56,224 bases of DNA from JBGPRB01 sp964422155 (GTDB taxonomy: Bacteria > Chloroflexota > Dehalococcoidia > Dehalococcoidales > RBG-16-60-22), in assembly GCA_964422155.1 (NCBI GenBank), contig CAYQZZ010000007.1, forward strand, positions 1 to 56,224. The letters are read 5' to 3'. Under the pieces are notes generated by a model. That model had not been told where the DNA came from. It saw nothing but the letters and a program-made list of their open reading frames with translations, and ran no database searches. Made by a program: the position numbers and the translations under genes. Every line of letters starts with the position of its first letter. Within the stretch, counting starts at the first letter, position 1. Positions 9,442-18,057 of the stretch are shown here, piece by piece.

Positions 9442-10032
9442 TTACACGTTTTGAAGATATTCATTTCTCCACCATGGCACGGGAAAATTACCCCATTGGG
9501 TATCTATTTCTACCCTCTTTATGAGTATATTAATAGTGTTAAGGTTGACTTCTAGTATATTCAAAGCATGTTCAGCCACTATTTTCCGAGTGTAGGATTC
9601 TTCAGGGATGTTAAATTTTGAACTCAGCTTCTTTCTGATGGCAATTTCTTCCTCTACTTTAGACCGGTAATCATTTAATGCCTTTAAAACTGTCTCTTTA
9701 TCCAGGTATCCTATTAATATTATTGAAAGGATCAATTCTGAAAGGTTATCTTCCGGAGTGCTGAGATATGAGAGCAAATTCTTTCGTATCAGCTCTTTAC
9801 CTTTATTAGTTATTGAGTAGACGGTTTTATCCGGCATGTTGCCATTTTTCATTCTTTTACCTGTAATGAGTTTTTTCCTGTTGAGAGTATTTACTATGCC
9901 ATATGCCGATTGCGCATGAACTCTGCGCCTTATGTTCCTCCGCTTGTAGTTAATTAATCTAATAATTGCATAAGGATTAATGGGCCCCTCGGCGATGATG
10001 CCCAAAATCAAAGTGGCAGTTCTTGTTAACAT
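9442..10032 (-). CDS. PadR-like transcriptional regulator
   Basis: A 196-residue protein with an N-terminal winged helix: ILGIIAEGPINPYAI is the PadR opening, then SAYGIVNTLNRKKLI (recognition helix) and VYSITNKGKELI (wing). A C-terminal helical dimerisation part follows (about 95-180). It is the last gene of the aldo/keto reductase - AOR - aldolase run, 105 bp after the aldolase, and may control that run or the convergent VOC gene. Base composition is clearly more AT-rich than its neighbours, a hint of separate ancestry. The nearest AGGAGG lies about 16 nt before the ATG, further than usual, so translation may be weak. Confidence 0.75.
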   Translation of the reverse strand: MLTRTATLILGIIAEGPINPYAIIRLINYKRRNIRRRVHAQSAYGIVNTLNRKKLITGKRMKNGNMPDKTVYSITNKGKELIRKNLLSYLSTPEDNLSELILSIILIGYLDKETVLKALNDYRSKVEEEIAIRKKLSSKFNIPEESYTRKIVAEHALNILEVNLNTINILIKRVEIDTQWGNFPVPWWRNEYLQNV

Positions 10033-10137
10033 TTTTTTCGATTTATATCCTCCTGTTGCCTTCTACGAATGGATTACTGCATGGCTTATTATTATTTCAT
10101 TTTCACCTCCTTCTTTTTTATTTATTTTACGCCCATC

Positions 10138-10953
10138 TTACTTAGGTGGTTTGAGTTTCTTCACCATTCGGACGACATCCTCACAAAAGTTATAGAAATG
10201 CCACTGGTCTATCATATAGAGCAGTATCTTTACACCCTTGTCCACCGTAACCTTCGCATCATCAGGACCGAACACATTGTCTATTAGTGGAATCCCGCTC
10301 TTCCTGGAGATAGACAATACTTTATCATAGGCTTCTTTGATGTAAGGATGTTGCTCACCAGGTAGCATACCCCCCGTATTTTGCCCTGGTTCGGTCCGCA
10401 AGGAGTTCGCAAGGTCTCCCCTGCCGACTCCGACGGCATCCAGACCCGGTTTCAGTTGAGCGAAAATCTCCTCTGCATTCTCAATGGCATTCTTATCTTC
10501 GAGTAACGGAATAAGCATGGTGTTCTGATTCGAATATTCCATGTAACCGGCACCTTTATAGTTCCCGGCACGTATGCAACCACAGGTCCCGCATTTCCCC
10601 TCAGGAGGATAGCGGATAGAATCGACGGCTCTTCTTGCGTCCTGAGCGTTTTCTACGTGTGGGACAACTACCCCTTGGGCTCCGGCCTCGATGGCTTGGC
10701 GAATAAGGCTGGGGTTGTTTTCAGTCACTCTAACCAATGTAGTTATTCCTGCGGCGTCAGCCGCGCGGATGCAGTGCTCCATTGTTTCGGGATTTACCCG
10801 GCTGTGCTCCATATCCAGCATGTAGTAATCGAACCCGGTGTAAGCGAGAATCTCGATAATGCTCGGGTTACCTGTGTAAACCTGCATGCCGAGTGGAATT
10901 TTACCCTTTGCTAAAGCGGTAAGGATACGGTTCTCTTTCGGTCTAAAAGTCAT
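10138..10953 (-). CDS. HpcH/HpaI family aldolase (2-oxo acid class II aldolase)
   Basis: The 271-residue protein matches the HpcH/HpaI family, metal-dependent aldolases that cleave 4-hydroxy-2-oxo diacids or 2-dehydro-3-deoxyglucarate to pyruvate and an aldehyde. Visible family residues are DMEHSRVN (catalytic histidine), LVRVTENNP (substrate arginine), PLLEDKNAIEN (metal glutamate) and GRGDLANSL (metal aspartate). Length fits the family. It follows the AOR gene by 50 bp on the same strand. An aldehyde produced by the aldolase could be oxidised by the adjacent AOR, an attractive but unproven link. Cytosolic. Confidence 0.85.
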   Translation of the reverse strand: MTFRPKENRILTALAKGKIPLGMQVYTGNPSIIEILAYTGFDYYMLDMEHSRVNPETMEHCIRAADAAGITTLVRVTENNPSLIRQAIEAGAQGVVVPHVENAQDARRAVDSIRYPPEGKCGTCGCIRAGNYKGAGYMEYSNQNTMLIPLLEDKNAIENAEEIFAQLKPGLDAVGVGRGDLANSLRTEPGQNTGGMLPGEQHPYIKEAYDKVLSISRKSGIPLIDNVFGPDDAKVTVDKGVKILLYMIDQWHFYNFCEDVVRMVKKLKPPK

Positions 10954-11003
10954 CTTGTTTCTCCTTTTTTTATGCGATAAATTTACTAAATGATGTAACG
11001 AGT

Positions 11004-12857
11004 TTAACTTTTTAAGTCCGGAATCAGGTGGGCCAGCCCCAGGCGCTCCAGCGTTTCTGGTAAGGGTTTGCCTGTTTCAGGATCCCATCCCATATTTTCG
11101 TAGTAATTGCTGCGCAATGCCTCCCAATAGGGCATGATGGACTTGCCCTGGGCCGGGCCATCAACGGGTGTTGAACCATAGCGGATGGAGGGTGCCTCGA
11201 TTTCTTTGGTCAGCCCGTGCCGGAAATTGAAGACACGGAGCTGGTTGATTAACCGACGGCCGACATCCATAGCTTCCTGGATATCAAAATCCCAGCCGGT
11301 AGCCGCATTTACACAATCTAATAATAAAGGAAAGCTCTGCACGCAAAAGAAGCAGATGATTAAACAGTCCTGAAACTGCCGCACGCCATTTGCCTTGGCG
11401 GATATAGTGGAGACTTGCATAGCATCGAAGCGGTCCTTCATTGGCGGTAATCCCAGCACATCGGCAAAGGGTAAACCGGGGCCTATCTCAATCGTGCCTG
11501 TATTTGACAGGCAGGTATCGATCATCTCCGTCCAGCGCGCCCGATGGTCGTGGCCGCGCGGTGAAGCCCCTTTCTGGGTGTATATGGCACAGTTCATTGC
11601 CTCGCCGCCGATTTTCTCCGCAGCGCGTTTCACTCCCTCCGCCCAGATATCGCCACAACCCCGGCGATAGGCAATCCTCTTCAGCATCTCCAGTGTCGCT
11701 TCGACATTGCCCCAGGTCATCTCAATACCGTCCAAGTCCTCCTTTTTCAGGATTCCTCTCTCGTAGCATTCCATGAGCCAGCCAAACAGATGGCCGGTCT
11801 CGTTAACGTCCATACCCAGGCGGTCTATTTTATCACACAGCACCATCGTGGCGGCCGGGTCATGCTGGCCTATTTCGGCACTCATTGCCGCCAGAGCCTC
11901 ATATTCGGGTTCCTCGCCGACAAAACCTTTATAGGGACCTTCGGTGATTTCCACTTCCCTCAAGTGAGCCACGCGGCACCCCCAGCACGTAATTGTCTTC
12001 ACCTTGAAATGGCTGCGGAGATACTGTCCGCTGAATTTATCAGCATCGGGGAAGATACTTGTCGTGTAATTCCTGACCGGCAACTGGCCCGAAGCAGCCA
12101 ATTCAGGGTACCCGAATGCCGTTCCATACTTGCTAAGGTTCGACGAGCCTTTGTTCAGGGCATCCTCGACAAGGGCATTGGCCGCCTCAGACAGCCGGTC
12201 CGGTTCGGCTATAGGAATCTCCTTATGCCCACGCTCTACAGCAATCGCTTTTAGCTTTTTCGACCCCATGACGGCTCCCACCCCATTATGGCCGGCTACG
12301 TGCCCGTGGTCGCTGACTATAGCGGCGAAGCGTACCAGGTTTTCGCCAGCAGGGCCAATGGTACAAACACTGCTTTGCCGTTTTATATCTTTTTTAATAG
12401 TGTCCTCTGTTTCCCTCGTATCTTTGCCCCGGAGGTTCTCGGCATCGCGGAGTTCGGCAATGCCATCGTGAATATATAGATAGCGCCACCCCTTGGCTCT
12501 GCCATGAACGATAATACCGTCGAAGCCAGAGAATTTCAAAAAGGCGCCGAAATACCCATTAGCCGTAGTAGCCACAGCCATATTGGTCATGGGTCCCTTG
12601 GTGACCACCGAAAAGGTGCCGGTTCCGTTTACCTTGGTGCCACTGAGAGGTCCTAAAAAAAACATTATCCGGTTCACGGCATCGGACCATGCCACACCCG
12701 GGGGCACTTCTTCGTAGAGATACTTGGTTCCCATGCCGGTGCCACCGACATATTTACGGCACGTCGCATTGTCCAGCGATTCCACGCTTATCTTTTCGCT
12801 GCTGAGGTCGACACGCAGAATTTTACCCATGTATCCGCAGGTTACTTTTTCTGCCAT
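11004..12857 (-). CDS. aor: Aldehyde:ferredoxin oxidoreductase family protein (AOR-1)
   Basis: A 617-residue tungsten-pterin enzyme of the AOR family, which oxidises aldehydes to acids with ferredoxin, or the reverse. The N-terminal domain carries GKILRVDLSS and YVGGTGMGTKYL, and cofactor-binding segments follow (HNGVGAVMGSKKLKAI). The Fe-S ligand motif is unusual: C291-W-G-C294-R-V-A-H298, with histidine where most AORs have a third cysteine; a CFFC near residue 507 could supply the last ligand. GGGAG precedes the ATG. It sits between a truncated MmgE/PrpD gene and the aldolase gene. A second AOR is at 42.6 kb with the normal CxxCxxxC. The substrate is unknown. Confidence 0.9.
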   Translation of the reverse strand: MAEKVTCGYMGKILRVDLSSEKISVESLDNATCRKYVGGTGMGTKYLYEEVPPGVAWSDAVNRIMFFLGPLSGTKVNGTGTFSVVTKGPMTNMAVATTANGYFGAFLKFSGFDGIIVHGRAKGWRYLYIHDGIAELRDAENLRGKDTRETEDTIKKDIKRQSSVCTIGPAGENLVRFAAIVSDHGHVAGHNGVGAVMGSKKLKAIAVERGHKEIPIAEPDRLSEAANALVEDALNKGSSNLSKYGTAFGYPELAASGQLPVRNYTTSIFPDADKFSGQYLRSHFKVKTITCWGCRVAHLREVEITEGPYKGFVGEEPEYEALAAMSAEIGQHDPAATMVLCDKIDRLGMDVNETGHLFGWLMECYERGILKKEDLDGIEMTWGNVEATLEMLKRIAYRRGCGDIWAEGVKRAAEKIGGEAMNCAIYTQKGASPRGHDHRARWTEMIDTCLSNTGTIEIGPGLPFADVLGLPPMKDRFDAMQVSTISAKANGVRQFQDCLIICFFCVQSFPLLLDCVNAATGWDFDIQEAMDVGRRLINQLRVFNFRHGLTKEIEAPSIRYGSTPVDGPAQGKSIMPYWEALRSNYYENMGWDPETGKPLPETLERLGLAHLIPDLKS

Positions 12858-12875
12858 TTCATAACTCCCATATTA

Positions 12876-13208
12876 TTAATATTCATCATTTCCCCCAATC
12901 CTTTTCCGTCTGCTATTGACCAGAGTGGCGTTAGCGGCGGACGTGCGCAGTCCGGAGCCGATTATGGTAGCCTCTTCCGTACCGCCTACCTCCTTGACCA
13001 TAGCCTCGTACATACGCCATCCTGGTGCGAAGTGCGCCCCTATGGCGCAACCGACCGCGTCCAGCAAGCAGCGTTTGGCCTGATGTGCCACCTGTTCAGG
13101 CAACGATTCATAAGTGAGACCGAGACCGTAACGGGCATATTGATAAGCGACACTGGAGCGATTTATAGGGTCGAGATGTTTCCAGGCTAAATCACGTTTC
13201 AGAGTCAC
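12876..13208 (-). pseudogene. Truncated MmgE/PrpD family gene (N-terminal fragment)
   Basis: 110 codons match only the N-terminal part of MmgE/PrpD proteins (2-methylcitrate dehydratase / aconitate decarboxylase family, normally about 450 residues): LLDAVGCAIGA, then ATIIGSG and NATLVNS. The frame stops right after a NDEY that sits where the family has its conserved NDTY/DDTH motif, 18 bp before the AOR start. Nothing resembling the missing ~340 residues lies downstream. It is probably a remnant. A stand-alone small protein cannot be excluded, because it keeps an open frame inside a tight operon. Confidence 0.65.
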
Positions 13209-13249
13209 ATCATACTCCTTCAGTAAAACTTTGCACGTGTTTTACGATA

Positions 13250-14338
13250 TTATTCGCCCCAACGCTGGTAAGAATACCGAGTTTTACCCAGAATATGAGC
13301 TATTTTTTCTCGAGCCGGGCCCGCCATTTTCGCCGCGTCCTGGAGGGTTCTGGCATAGTGGACCCGTGGCGGCCTGAACATACTCCAGACATCATCGCAG
13401 GCCTTTAGCTCTTCCGGCGATAATTTTATATCGACGGCAGCCATGTTCTCCTTTAATTGCTCAAGCGAAATAACACCGCTTAGAACCGATGTAATGGTTG
13501 GATTATTCAGTATCCATGCCAGAGAGAACTGGGGAAGAGTCACGCCGTGGTCCTTGGCAAGCTTCTTGAAACGTTCTACCGCCTTAAAATTGGTTTCTGA
13601 CCAGTATCGTTCGAGGTACCCCGGTCCCAAATCGGGCAGAGTAAACCTGCCTTCGGCTGGCGGCTTACCGAACTCGTGCCTGCCGGTAAGCATTTCGCCT
13701 GCCAGAGGATTGTAGACACAAACCCCTAGACCCTCATCAGCACAGAAGGGTAACAGCTCGGTCTCAATATCCCGGGTAAGCAGGTTATATGGTGGCTGAA
13801 TGCAGTCAAATCGCGCGAGATTGTAGCGCTCACTCACTCGCAGCGCCTGTGAGGCCTGCCACGCAAAGAAGTTAGAGCAGCCTATATAACGCGTTTTTCC
13901 CTGGCGGACCAGGTCATCCAAAGCACGTAATATCTCCTCAATAGGAGTGTTGTAATCTGGCTCGTGAACGTAATAAAGGTCAATGTAGTCCGTTTGGAGC
14001 CGTTTGAGGCTGTTTTCCAGTTGCCACATAATACACTTGCGCGAAAGTCCAGTTTCATTTACTTTCGGCGGCACGCCCGGGGTGAATTTTGATGGCGGTC
14101 CGGCCTTCGTTGCCAGCACGAAAGAATGGCGGTCCCCTTTTATTGCTTTGCCAACGATTTCCTCAGACTTGGTGCTGCTATATACGGGAGCGGTATCCAG
14201 GAAGTTGATGCCAGCATCCACGGCTCCCTTGACCAGGTTGATAGCTTCCGCCTCGCCAATCTGAGTACCATAAGTCATAGTGCCGAGACAGATTGTAGAA
14301 ACTTTCAAGCCTGTCTTTCCGATATTTTTGTATTTCAT
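13250..14338 (-). CDS. Aldo/keto reductase
   Basis: A 362-residue (alpha/beta)8-barrel oxidoreductase. The catalytic tetrad is visible: Asp and Tyr in NFLDTAPVYSS, Lys in VLATKAG and His in YYVHEPD. The cofactor end includes a typical SVLSGVISLEQLKEN segment. Family members reduce aldehydes and ketones with NADPH and lack Fe-S clusters. It is the first gene of a minus-strand run AKR - MmgE/PrpD fragment - AOR - aldolase - PadR-like regulator, with gaps of 41, 18, 50 and 105 bp. The C-terminus (after about 320) is longer than in the shortest family members. The substrate is unknown, but the context suggests interconversion of aldehydes or hydroxy acids. Confidence 0.88.
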   Translation of the reverse strand: MKYKNIGKTGLKVSTICLGTMTYGTQIGEAEAINLVKGAVDAGINFLDTAPVYSSTKSEEIVGKAIKGDRHSFVLATKAGPPSKFTPGVPPKVNETGLSRKCIMWQLENSLKRLQTDYIDLYYVHEPDYNTPIEEILRALDDLVRQGKTRYIGCSNFFAWQASQALRVSERYNLARFDCIQPPYNLLTRDIETELLPFCADEGLGVCVYNPLAGEMLTGRHEFGKPPAEGRFTLPDLGPGYLERYWSETNFKAVERFKKLAKDHGVTLPQFSLAWILNNPTITSVLSGVISLEQLKENMAAVDIKLSPEELKACDDVWSMFRPPRVHYARTLQDAAKMAGPAREKIAHILGKTRYSYQRWGE

Positions 14339-14689
14339 AGCAGCATTTCCATCCTTTCTTCCGTTAAAACTATTTTACCTTTTAAGAGACTGACATCGGG
14401 CATTTTCCACCGAAGTGAATAACCCACCCAGCAAGCTCGCCGGTATCTATGGCGCAAATTCTCGTTATCTCCATCATTCGAATTTGCCTAGCAACGTCTT
14501 TAGACGTTGCTAGCCACCTCACCCAGCGATTCATCACCCCAAAAAATTGAGGATGTACTTGTTTAGTATATTACTATTGCTAGATACTAGTATTGTTATT
14601 TGATAATTATAGTTAAATTAAATTACAGTTGTCAAGAGTTATTATATTAAGGGAGGATTATTCTGAGGAGTTTAAAAAATAATAGTCCG
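14339..14689. other. Intergenic region with a perfect 26-nt palindromic hairpin
   Basis: No coding frame. It contains a 12-bp perfect inverted repeat (14488-14499 with 14502-14513, 2 nt between) about 150 bp upstream of the aldo/keto reductase start. No T-run follows on either strand, so it looks more like an operator or cruciform than a terminator. The rest is AT-rich. GGGAGGAT at 14651-14658 resembles the leader of the kinase gene at 303-310. Confidence 0.5.
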
Positions 14690-14988
14690 GTACGTCCTTG
14701 TTGACATACATCGACCGTTACCTGGGCGGGGCGGCGGCTCTCCTGGAAAGATATGATGAAGCCCGCCAATACTACCAGGAAGCCATCAAAGTCACCACGG
14801 AGATGAGGTTCCGGCCAGAGCTGGCCCTCACCCGGCTACAGCTTGCCGAGCTATTACTGGAACACTACCCGGATGAGAAAAAGGAAGCACTGGAGCACCT
14901 GGACTTTGCCATCAAAGAGTTCCGCGAGATGAAGATGCAGCCTTCACTGGAACGGGCACTGAGACATAAGGATATACTGAAGGCGTAG
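14690..14988 (+). pseudogene. Broken duplicate of the kinase gene 3' end
   Basis: About 95 codons are nearly identical in protein to the last ~95 residues of the kinase at 319-4125, sharing for example RYDEARQYYQEAIKV and the final RALRHKDILKA, with the stop at the same place. Many third positions differ, so the copy is not very recent. No kinase, ATPase or earlier TPR sequence precedes it. A TTG at 14698 could start a frame, but no ribosome site is near. A leader-like GGGAGGATTATT about 40 bp upstream suggests an internal deletion of a once complete copy. Confidence 0.8.
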
Positions 14989-15003
14989 TTTCCTGTAGCC
15001 TCG

Positions 15004-15037
15004 TAAAGAGTGGCCTGATGCAAAGTCGCTCTTTTTT
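15004..15037 (+). terminator. Weak hairpin with T-run after the kinase remnant
   Basis: An imperfect stem of AAAGAGTG (15005-15012) with CGCTCTTT is followed by a run of six T. The loop is long and one pair is a wobble, so termination strength is doubtful. Confidence 0.3.
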
Positions 15038-15125
15038 CACAATGCTTCACTAAGCCCTCATTTAGGGAGATTGACTTAATAACGAGTAAAAAGACTTAGT
15101 TGCTGGAGTAACAGCCCCTGAGTTG

Positions 15126-15983
15126 TCATTCGTGCCTAACTAATAGCAGTGGCGTGTTACCCCCTAGCAGAACCTTTTGGGCGACGCTCCCAACAGTCCA
15201 ACATGGAATGCCGGTCCTCCCATGAGTAGACATAGCTACCAGGTCAACAGCCAGCTCATCGGCAAGGTCAATAATTTCGTCGGCCGGAGAGCCGACTTGA
15301 ATCCTGTAATCCGCAGCTATACCCTGCTTTTCCAGTTCGGCGCATTGGGCCTGCAGGTAGGATTCGGCGTCTGTCTTATTGTGATTACCCTGTTGCACGA
15401 CCTGCAAAAGGGTTAGCTCCATTTCGAGCCTTAAAGCAAGCCGGCTAATATAAGGAATCACAGCCTGGCTGGAGCTTGAGCCGTCCAGTGGCACAAGGGC
15501 ATTCCTGAGAAGTCGCTTTTGGTGCACATCAGGACGGCCTTTCTTACCTCTGATAAGCATAACTGGCAAATTTGTGGGAGCCCTGACGACTTTATCGGCG
15601 ACACTTCCCACGGCCCAGCGTCCGATACCAGACCGACCATGAGTAGCCATGACAATCATTTTATGGCCCGATGTACTCGCAAAATCCACGATTGACTCAG
15701 CCGGATTGCCGACGCAAGTTGTGGCGTAAACGTTCACTTCTTTACTACTGGGTATCAACAGATATTTCTTAGCATGATACTGGGTGACGTGAGCTATTTT
15801 CTGGAGGTAGGCCATATTAACTGTGTCGGGAAACTCAAGGACCGATAGTAAAATAATATCGCTACCGGTCCTCGCACCTAATTCCTCTGCGTATGGTAAA
15901 GCTACCTCAGCTAATTTAGAGCCGTCCAGCGGGACAACCATTCTCTCATCTGGAGGTCTTTCACCAAAATTTTCTGTAGGCAT
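15126..15983 (-). CDS. Tandem universal stress protein (two UspA domains)
   Basis: 285 residues form two UspA modules. The first (about 14-147) starts MVVPLDGSKLAEVAL and carries the ATP signature ATHGRSGIGRWAVGS; the second (about 160-283) starts ALVPLDGSSSSQAVI and carries STHGRTGIPCWTVGS. In both, the G-x2-G-x9-G(S/T) nucleotide-binding pattern is intact or nearly so, so ATP binding is likely. Such proteins help cells survive energy or redox stress and act in the cytosol as dimers; a tandem copy mimics a dimer. It is a single gene, divergent from the cupin gene. Confidence 0.9.
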   Translation of the reverse strand: MPTENFGERPPDERMVVPLDGSKLAEVALPYAEELGARTGSDIILLSVLEFPDTVNMAYLQKIAHVTQYHAKKYLLIPSSKEVNVYATTCVGNPAESIVDFASTSGHKMIVMATHGRSGIGRWAVGSVADKVVRAPTNLPVMLIRGKKGRPDVHQKRLLRNALVPLDGSSSSQAVIPYISRLALRLEMELTLLQVVQQGNHNKTDAESYLQAQCAELEKQGIAADYRIQVGSPADEIIDLADELAVDLVAMSTHGRTGIPCWTVGSVAQKVLLGGNTPLLLVRHE

Positions 15984-16377
15984 ATTGGTTGACCTGTATA
16001 GCTGGCTATAACCAGGGTTTATACTGTTGCTTCCAGTATCTCTACAGAATTATATTCGCAGAACAGTAATAACTGTCTTGTATGTAAACATTTAATTAAG
16101 CTGGGTGAATTCCCTCAAAAAGCGGAAGAGTGCAGCGGCGATGGAGCTAATCTATGAAACATTAGAGAGCGCAATGTGACCCCGGCCTGCGAGGGGGCTA
16201 CAATTCGGGCAACGATACAGGATGTTTCATCATGCTGGCTATTTTTTAAATTTTCACCTATAATTCGCATATAATATTGTGTTTGATATTATTTAATGCG
16301 TAAATTAGAAGAAGCAGCATAAGTATTTAAACAAAATATAATTTTCAAGTTTATATTAAAACAGGAGGACACTAAAG
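15984..16377. other. Intergenic region with a possible structured segment
   Basis: No coding frame. A 9-bp inverted repeat (16154-16162 with 16222-16230) encloses about 60 nt of GC-rich sequence that has its own CCCC/GGGG complementarity. A TATAAT at 16270-16275 could be a -10 for the cupin gene, though no good -35 is spaced correctly. It matches no riboswitch class I can recognise. Confidence 0.4.
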
Positions 16378-17265
16378 ATGGCAGCGACAAAATACGGAAA
16401 TTATGTCAAGAGTGTACCTATAAAAGACTATGAGGAGGGCGGTTTCCGGCAAGGAACCGAGCTGACCAAGGAATGGCTGGGATTTGATGTTCATATCAAA
16501 TACGGGGCTTACTGGACAGCCGGCAGAATGGGCAAGGAACCCTATGTGCCACACGTGCATGATTTCGACCAGGTCATGCTCTTTGCAGGGAGCGATATGG
16601 ATGACATCGGGGAACTGGGAGCAGAAATCGAGTTCTGTATAGGGGAGGAAATGGAAACGCACATGATTACCACCACCACCGCCGTGGCGATTCCCAAGGG
16701 CGTGCCGCATTTCCCGGCAACGGTTAACACTCTGGATAAACGATTTTTCTTCATGGAGATATCAATCGCACCGGAATACAAGGAAACGCTGATAAAAACC
16801 GATAAGAAGCCGGGCCCTGTTGCCGGTTGGAGGTCAGCCACAAGGAAATACATTATGCCGCTGGCTTTCATGCGGAAAGGGGCCTGGAATTACGGACCGC
16901 TAAACAGGGATGACGGCGGTGGCTACATTGCGTTTGTACGCACCAAAGAGGTGGCAGGTTTCGACTTCGTTATGCTATACGAAAGCATGAAGAAAGGACC
17001 TTACAGAATCTGCCCGGACCCCGATAACCCGCATACACACCCTACCACCCAGGTTATGATGTTCCTGGGGACGGATACCGATGATTTAAGCGACCTGGGC
17101 GCGGATTTCGAGATATGCCTGGGGAAGGAAATAGAGAAACACAAGTTCAACAAATCAACGGCAGTTTTAACTCCGCCTTTCCTGCCGCACTGGCCGGGAG
17201 GAGTGGTAAAGCTTACCAGGCCGATTATTATGTGTGATATTCATCCATTCGGTAATGAGCATTAA
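16378..17265 (+). CDS. Double-cupin-like protein of unknown function
   Basis: The 295-residue protein contains two similar halves, each with cupin-type histidine motifs: YVPHVHDFDQVMLF with VPHFPA (about 57-122), and PHTHPTTQVMMF with LPHWPG (about 217-280). Each half also has DDIGELGAEIEFCIG or its equivalent DDLSDLGADFEICLG, showing an internal duplication. The histidines and the acidic residue could bind a metal. I recognise no characterised relative. Cupins of this layout include dioxygenases, isomerases and small-molecule sensors. AGGAGG precedes the ATG and no signal peptide is present. It stands alone between the stress protein gene and a repeat. Confidence 0.75.
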   Translation: MAATKYGNYVKSVPIKDYEEGGFRQGTELTKEWLGFDVHIKYGAYWTAGRMGKEPYVPHVHDFDQVMLFAGSDMDDIGELGAEIEFCIGEEMETHMITTTTAVAIPKGVPHFPATVNTLDKRFFFMEISIAPEYKETLIKTDKKPGPVAGWRSATRKYIMPLAFMRKGAWNYGPLNRDDGGGYIAFVRTKEVAGFDFVMLYESMKKGPYRICPDPDNPHTHPTTQVMMFLGTDTDDLSDLGADFEICLGKEIEKHKFNKSTAVLTPPFLPHWPGGVVKLTRPIIMCDIHPFGNEH

Positions 17266-17326
17266 GGAAAGCAAATCAGACAAACAAGGTGTTCATCAGG
17301 ATACCAAATGAGGTTTTGAGGTATTT

Positions 17327-17422
17327 CACCTCACCCCCTTTATCCCCCTCTCCTTACGAGGCAGGGTGAAGGAGAGGGGGAAGAAAAAGAAAGAGGGGTC
17401 TGCACCCCTCTTAGACGCCCCG
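17327..17422. repeat. Dispersed palindromic repeat, CCCCTCTCC family
   Basis: CCCCCTCTCC and GGAGAGGGGG arms face each other, followed by a second small GAGGGGT/ACCCCTC hairpin and TTAGACGCCCC. The same layout recurs at 36009, 36783 and 45071. It lies between convergent genes. Confidence 0.7.
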
Positions 17423-17502
17423 TATTGTTAATGGTCTTCTCCTGGTAGTACTACTCCCTATTTAGAAACGGAGTAAAATCTTTGACAGTATGTCAAAACC
17501 GA

Positions 17503-17931
17503 TCACTTCGATGTGGTTCCAGGCAATCCACCAAGCTGTTGCGAGAGTGAGAGACCATCATAATAATCCCGTTGTCGATATATCTTTCCATTACGTATTT
17601 CAGTAATAGAAGCGATTCTTACGCTAGCGTGTTTGCCTGTAGCAGGTCTTTTGGGGTCATTACTATGTGTGAATGTACCTCTCCAAACGGACTCAGATGC
17701 TATTCTGCGTCCATCACTGAAAGCCGATGTTAATTCCCATTTACGGTCGGGGAAATGTTTACGAACTAACCTGGCCATATCAATAAACTCTTTTGCACCG
17801 TGACACACCTTACCTGCAAGAACATCCTCATACACACAATCATCCGTGAAAAAGGAAGCCGCTTTTTCAAAATCCTGTGAATTTAACGCCGCCATCATGT
17901 CTTTCATAATTATTATCGTATCGGTAGCCAT
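17503..17931 (-). CDS. SnoaL/NTF2-like fold protein
   Basis: A 142-residue protein of the NTF2-like superfamily (SnoaL / ester cyclase type). The cone-fold pattern is clear: MMAALNSQDFEKAASFFTDD, then FIDMARLVRKHFPDRKWEL, then IASITEIRNGKIYRQRDYYD at the C-terminus. Members bind small hydrophobic ligands; some are cyclases, isomerases or dehydratases and many are unassigned. I chose the ATG at 17931 because AAGGAGG lies just upstream; a longer frame to 17997 has no such support. It is convergent with the cupin gene. A second SnoaL-like gene lies at 45.2 kb. Confidence 0.75.
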   Translation of the reverse strand: MATDTIIIMKDMMAALNSQDFEKAASFFTDDCVYEDVLAGKVCHGAKEFIDMARLVRKHFPDRKWELTSAFSDGRRIASESVWRGTFTHSNDPKRPATGKHASVRIASITEIRNGKIYRQRDYYDGLSLSQQLGGLPGTTSK

Positions 17932-18004
17932 TTTGTATCCTCCTTTATGTAAATTTATGGTGTTGCTCATTATAGGGCATCCGATTATAAAAAACAAGCC
18001 AATA

Positions 18005-18037
18005 AAAATCCCCGACTTTGTTGGAGTCGGGGATTTT
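18005..18037 (-). terminator. Bidirectional rho-independent terminator after metF
   Basis: A 13-bp perfect stem (18005-18017 with 18025-18037) with a 7-nt loop ends in T-rich sequence on both strands. It closes the minus-strand hydrogenase-metV-metF operon, whose last stop is 20 bp away. It does not serve the SnoaL-like gene, which is read away from it on the same strand. Confidence 0.85.
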
Positions 18038-18057
18038 ATCTTTAATGTTAGATAATA

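Noticed and set aside
10092..10110. Strong GGAGGTG ribosome site followed by ATG AAA TAA on the minus strand, upstream of the PadR-like gene
   Set aside because: A two-codon peptide cannot be supported; it may be a relic start or chance.
15984..16377. Known riboswitch or tRNA in the gap before the cupin gene
   Set aside because: No recognisable cobalamin, SAM, TPP or other conserved box, and no tRNA arm pattern, was seen.
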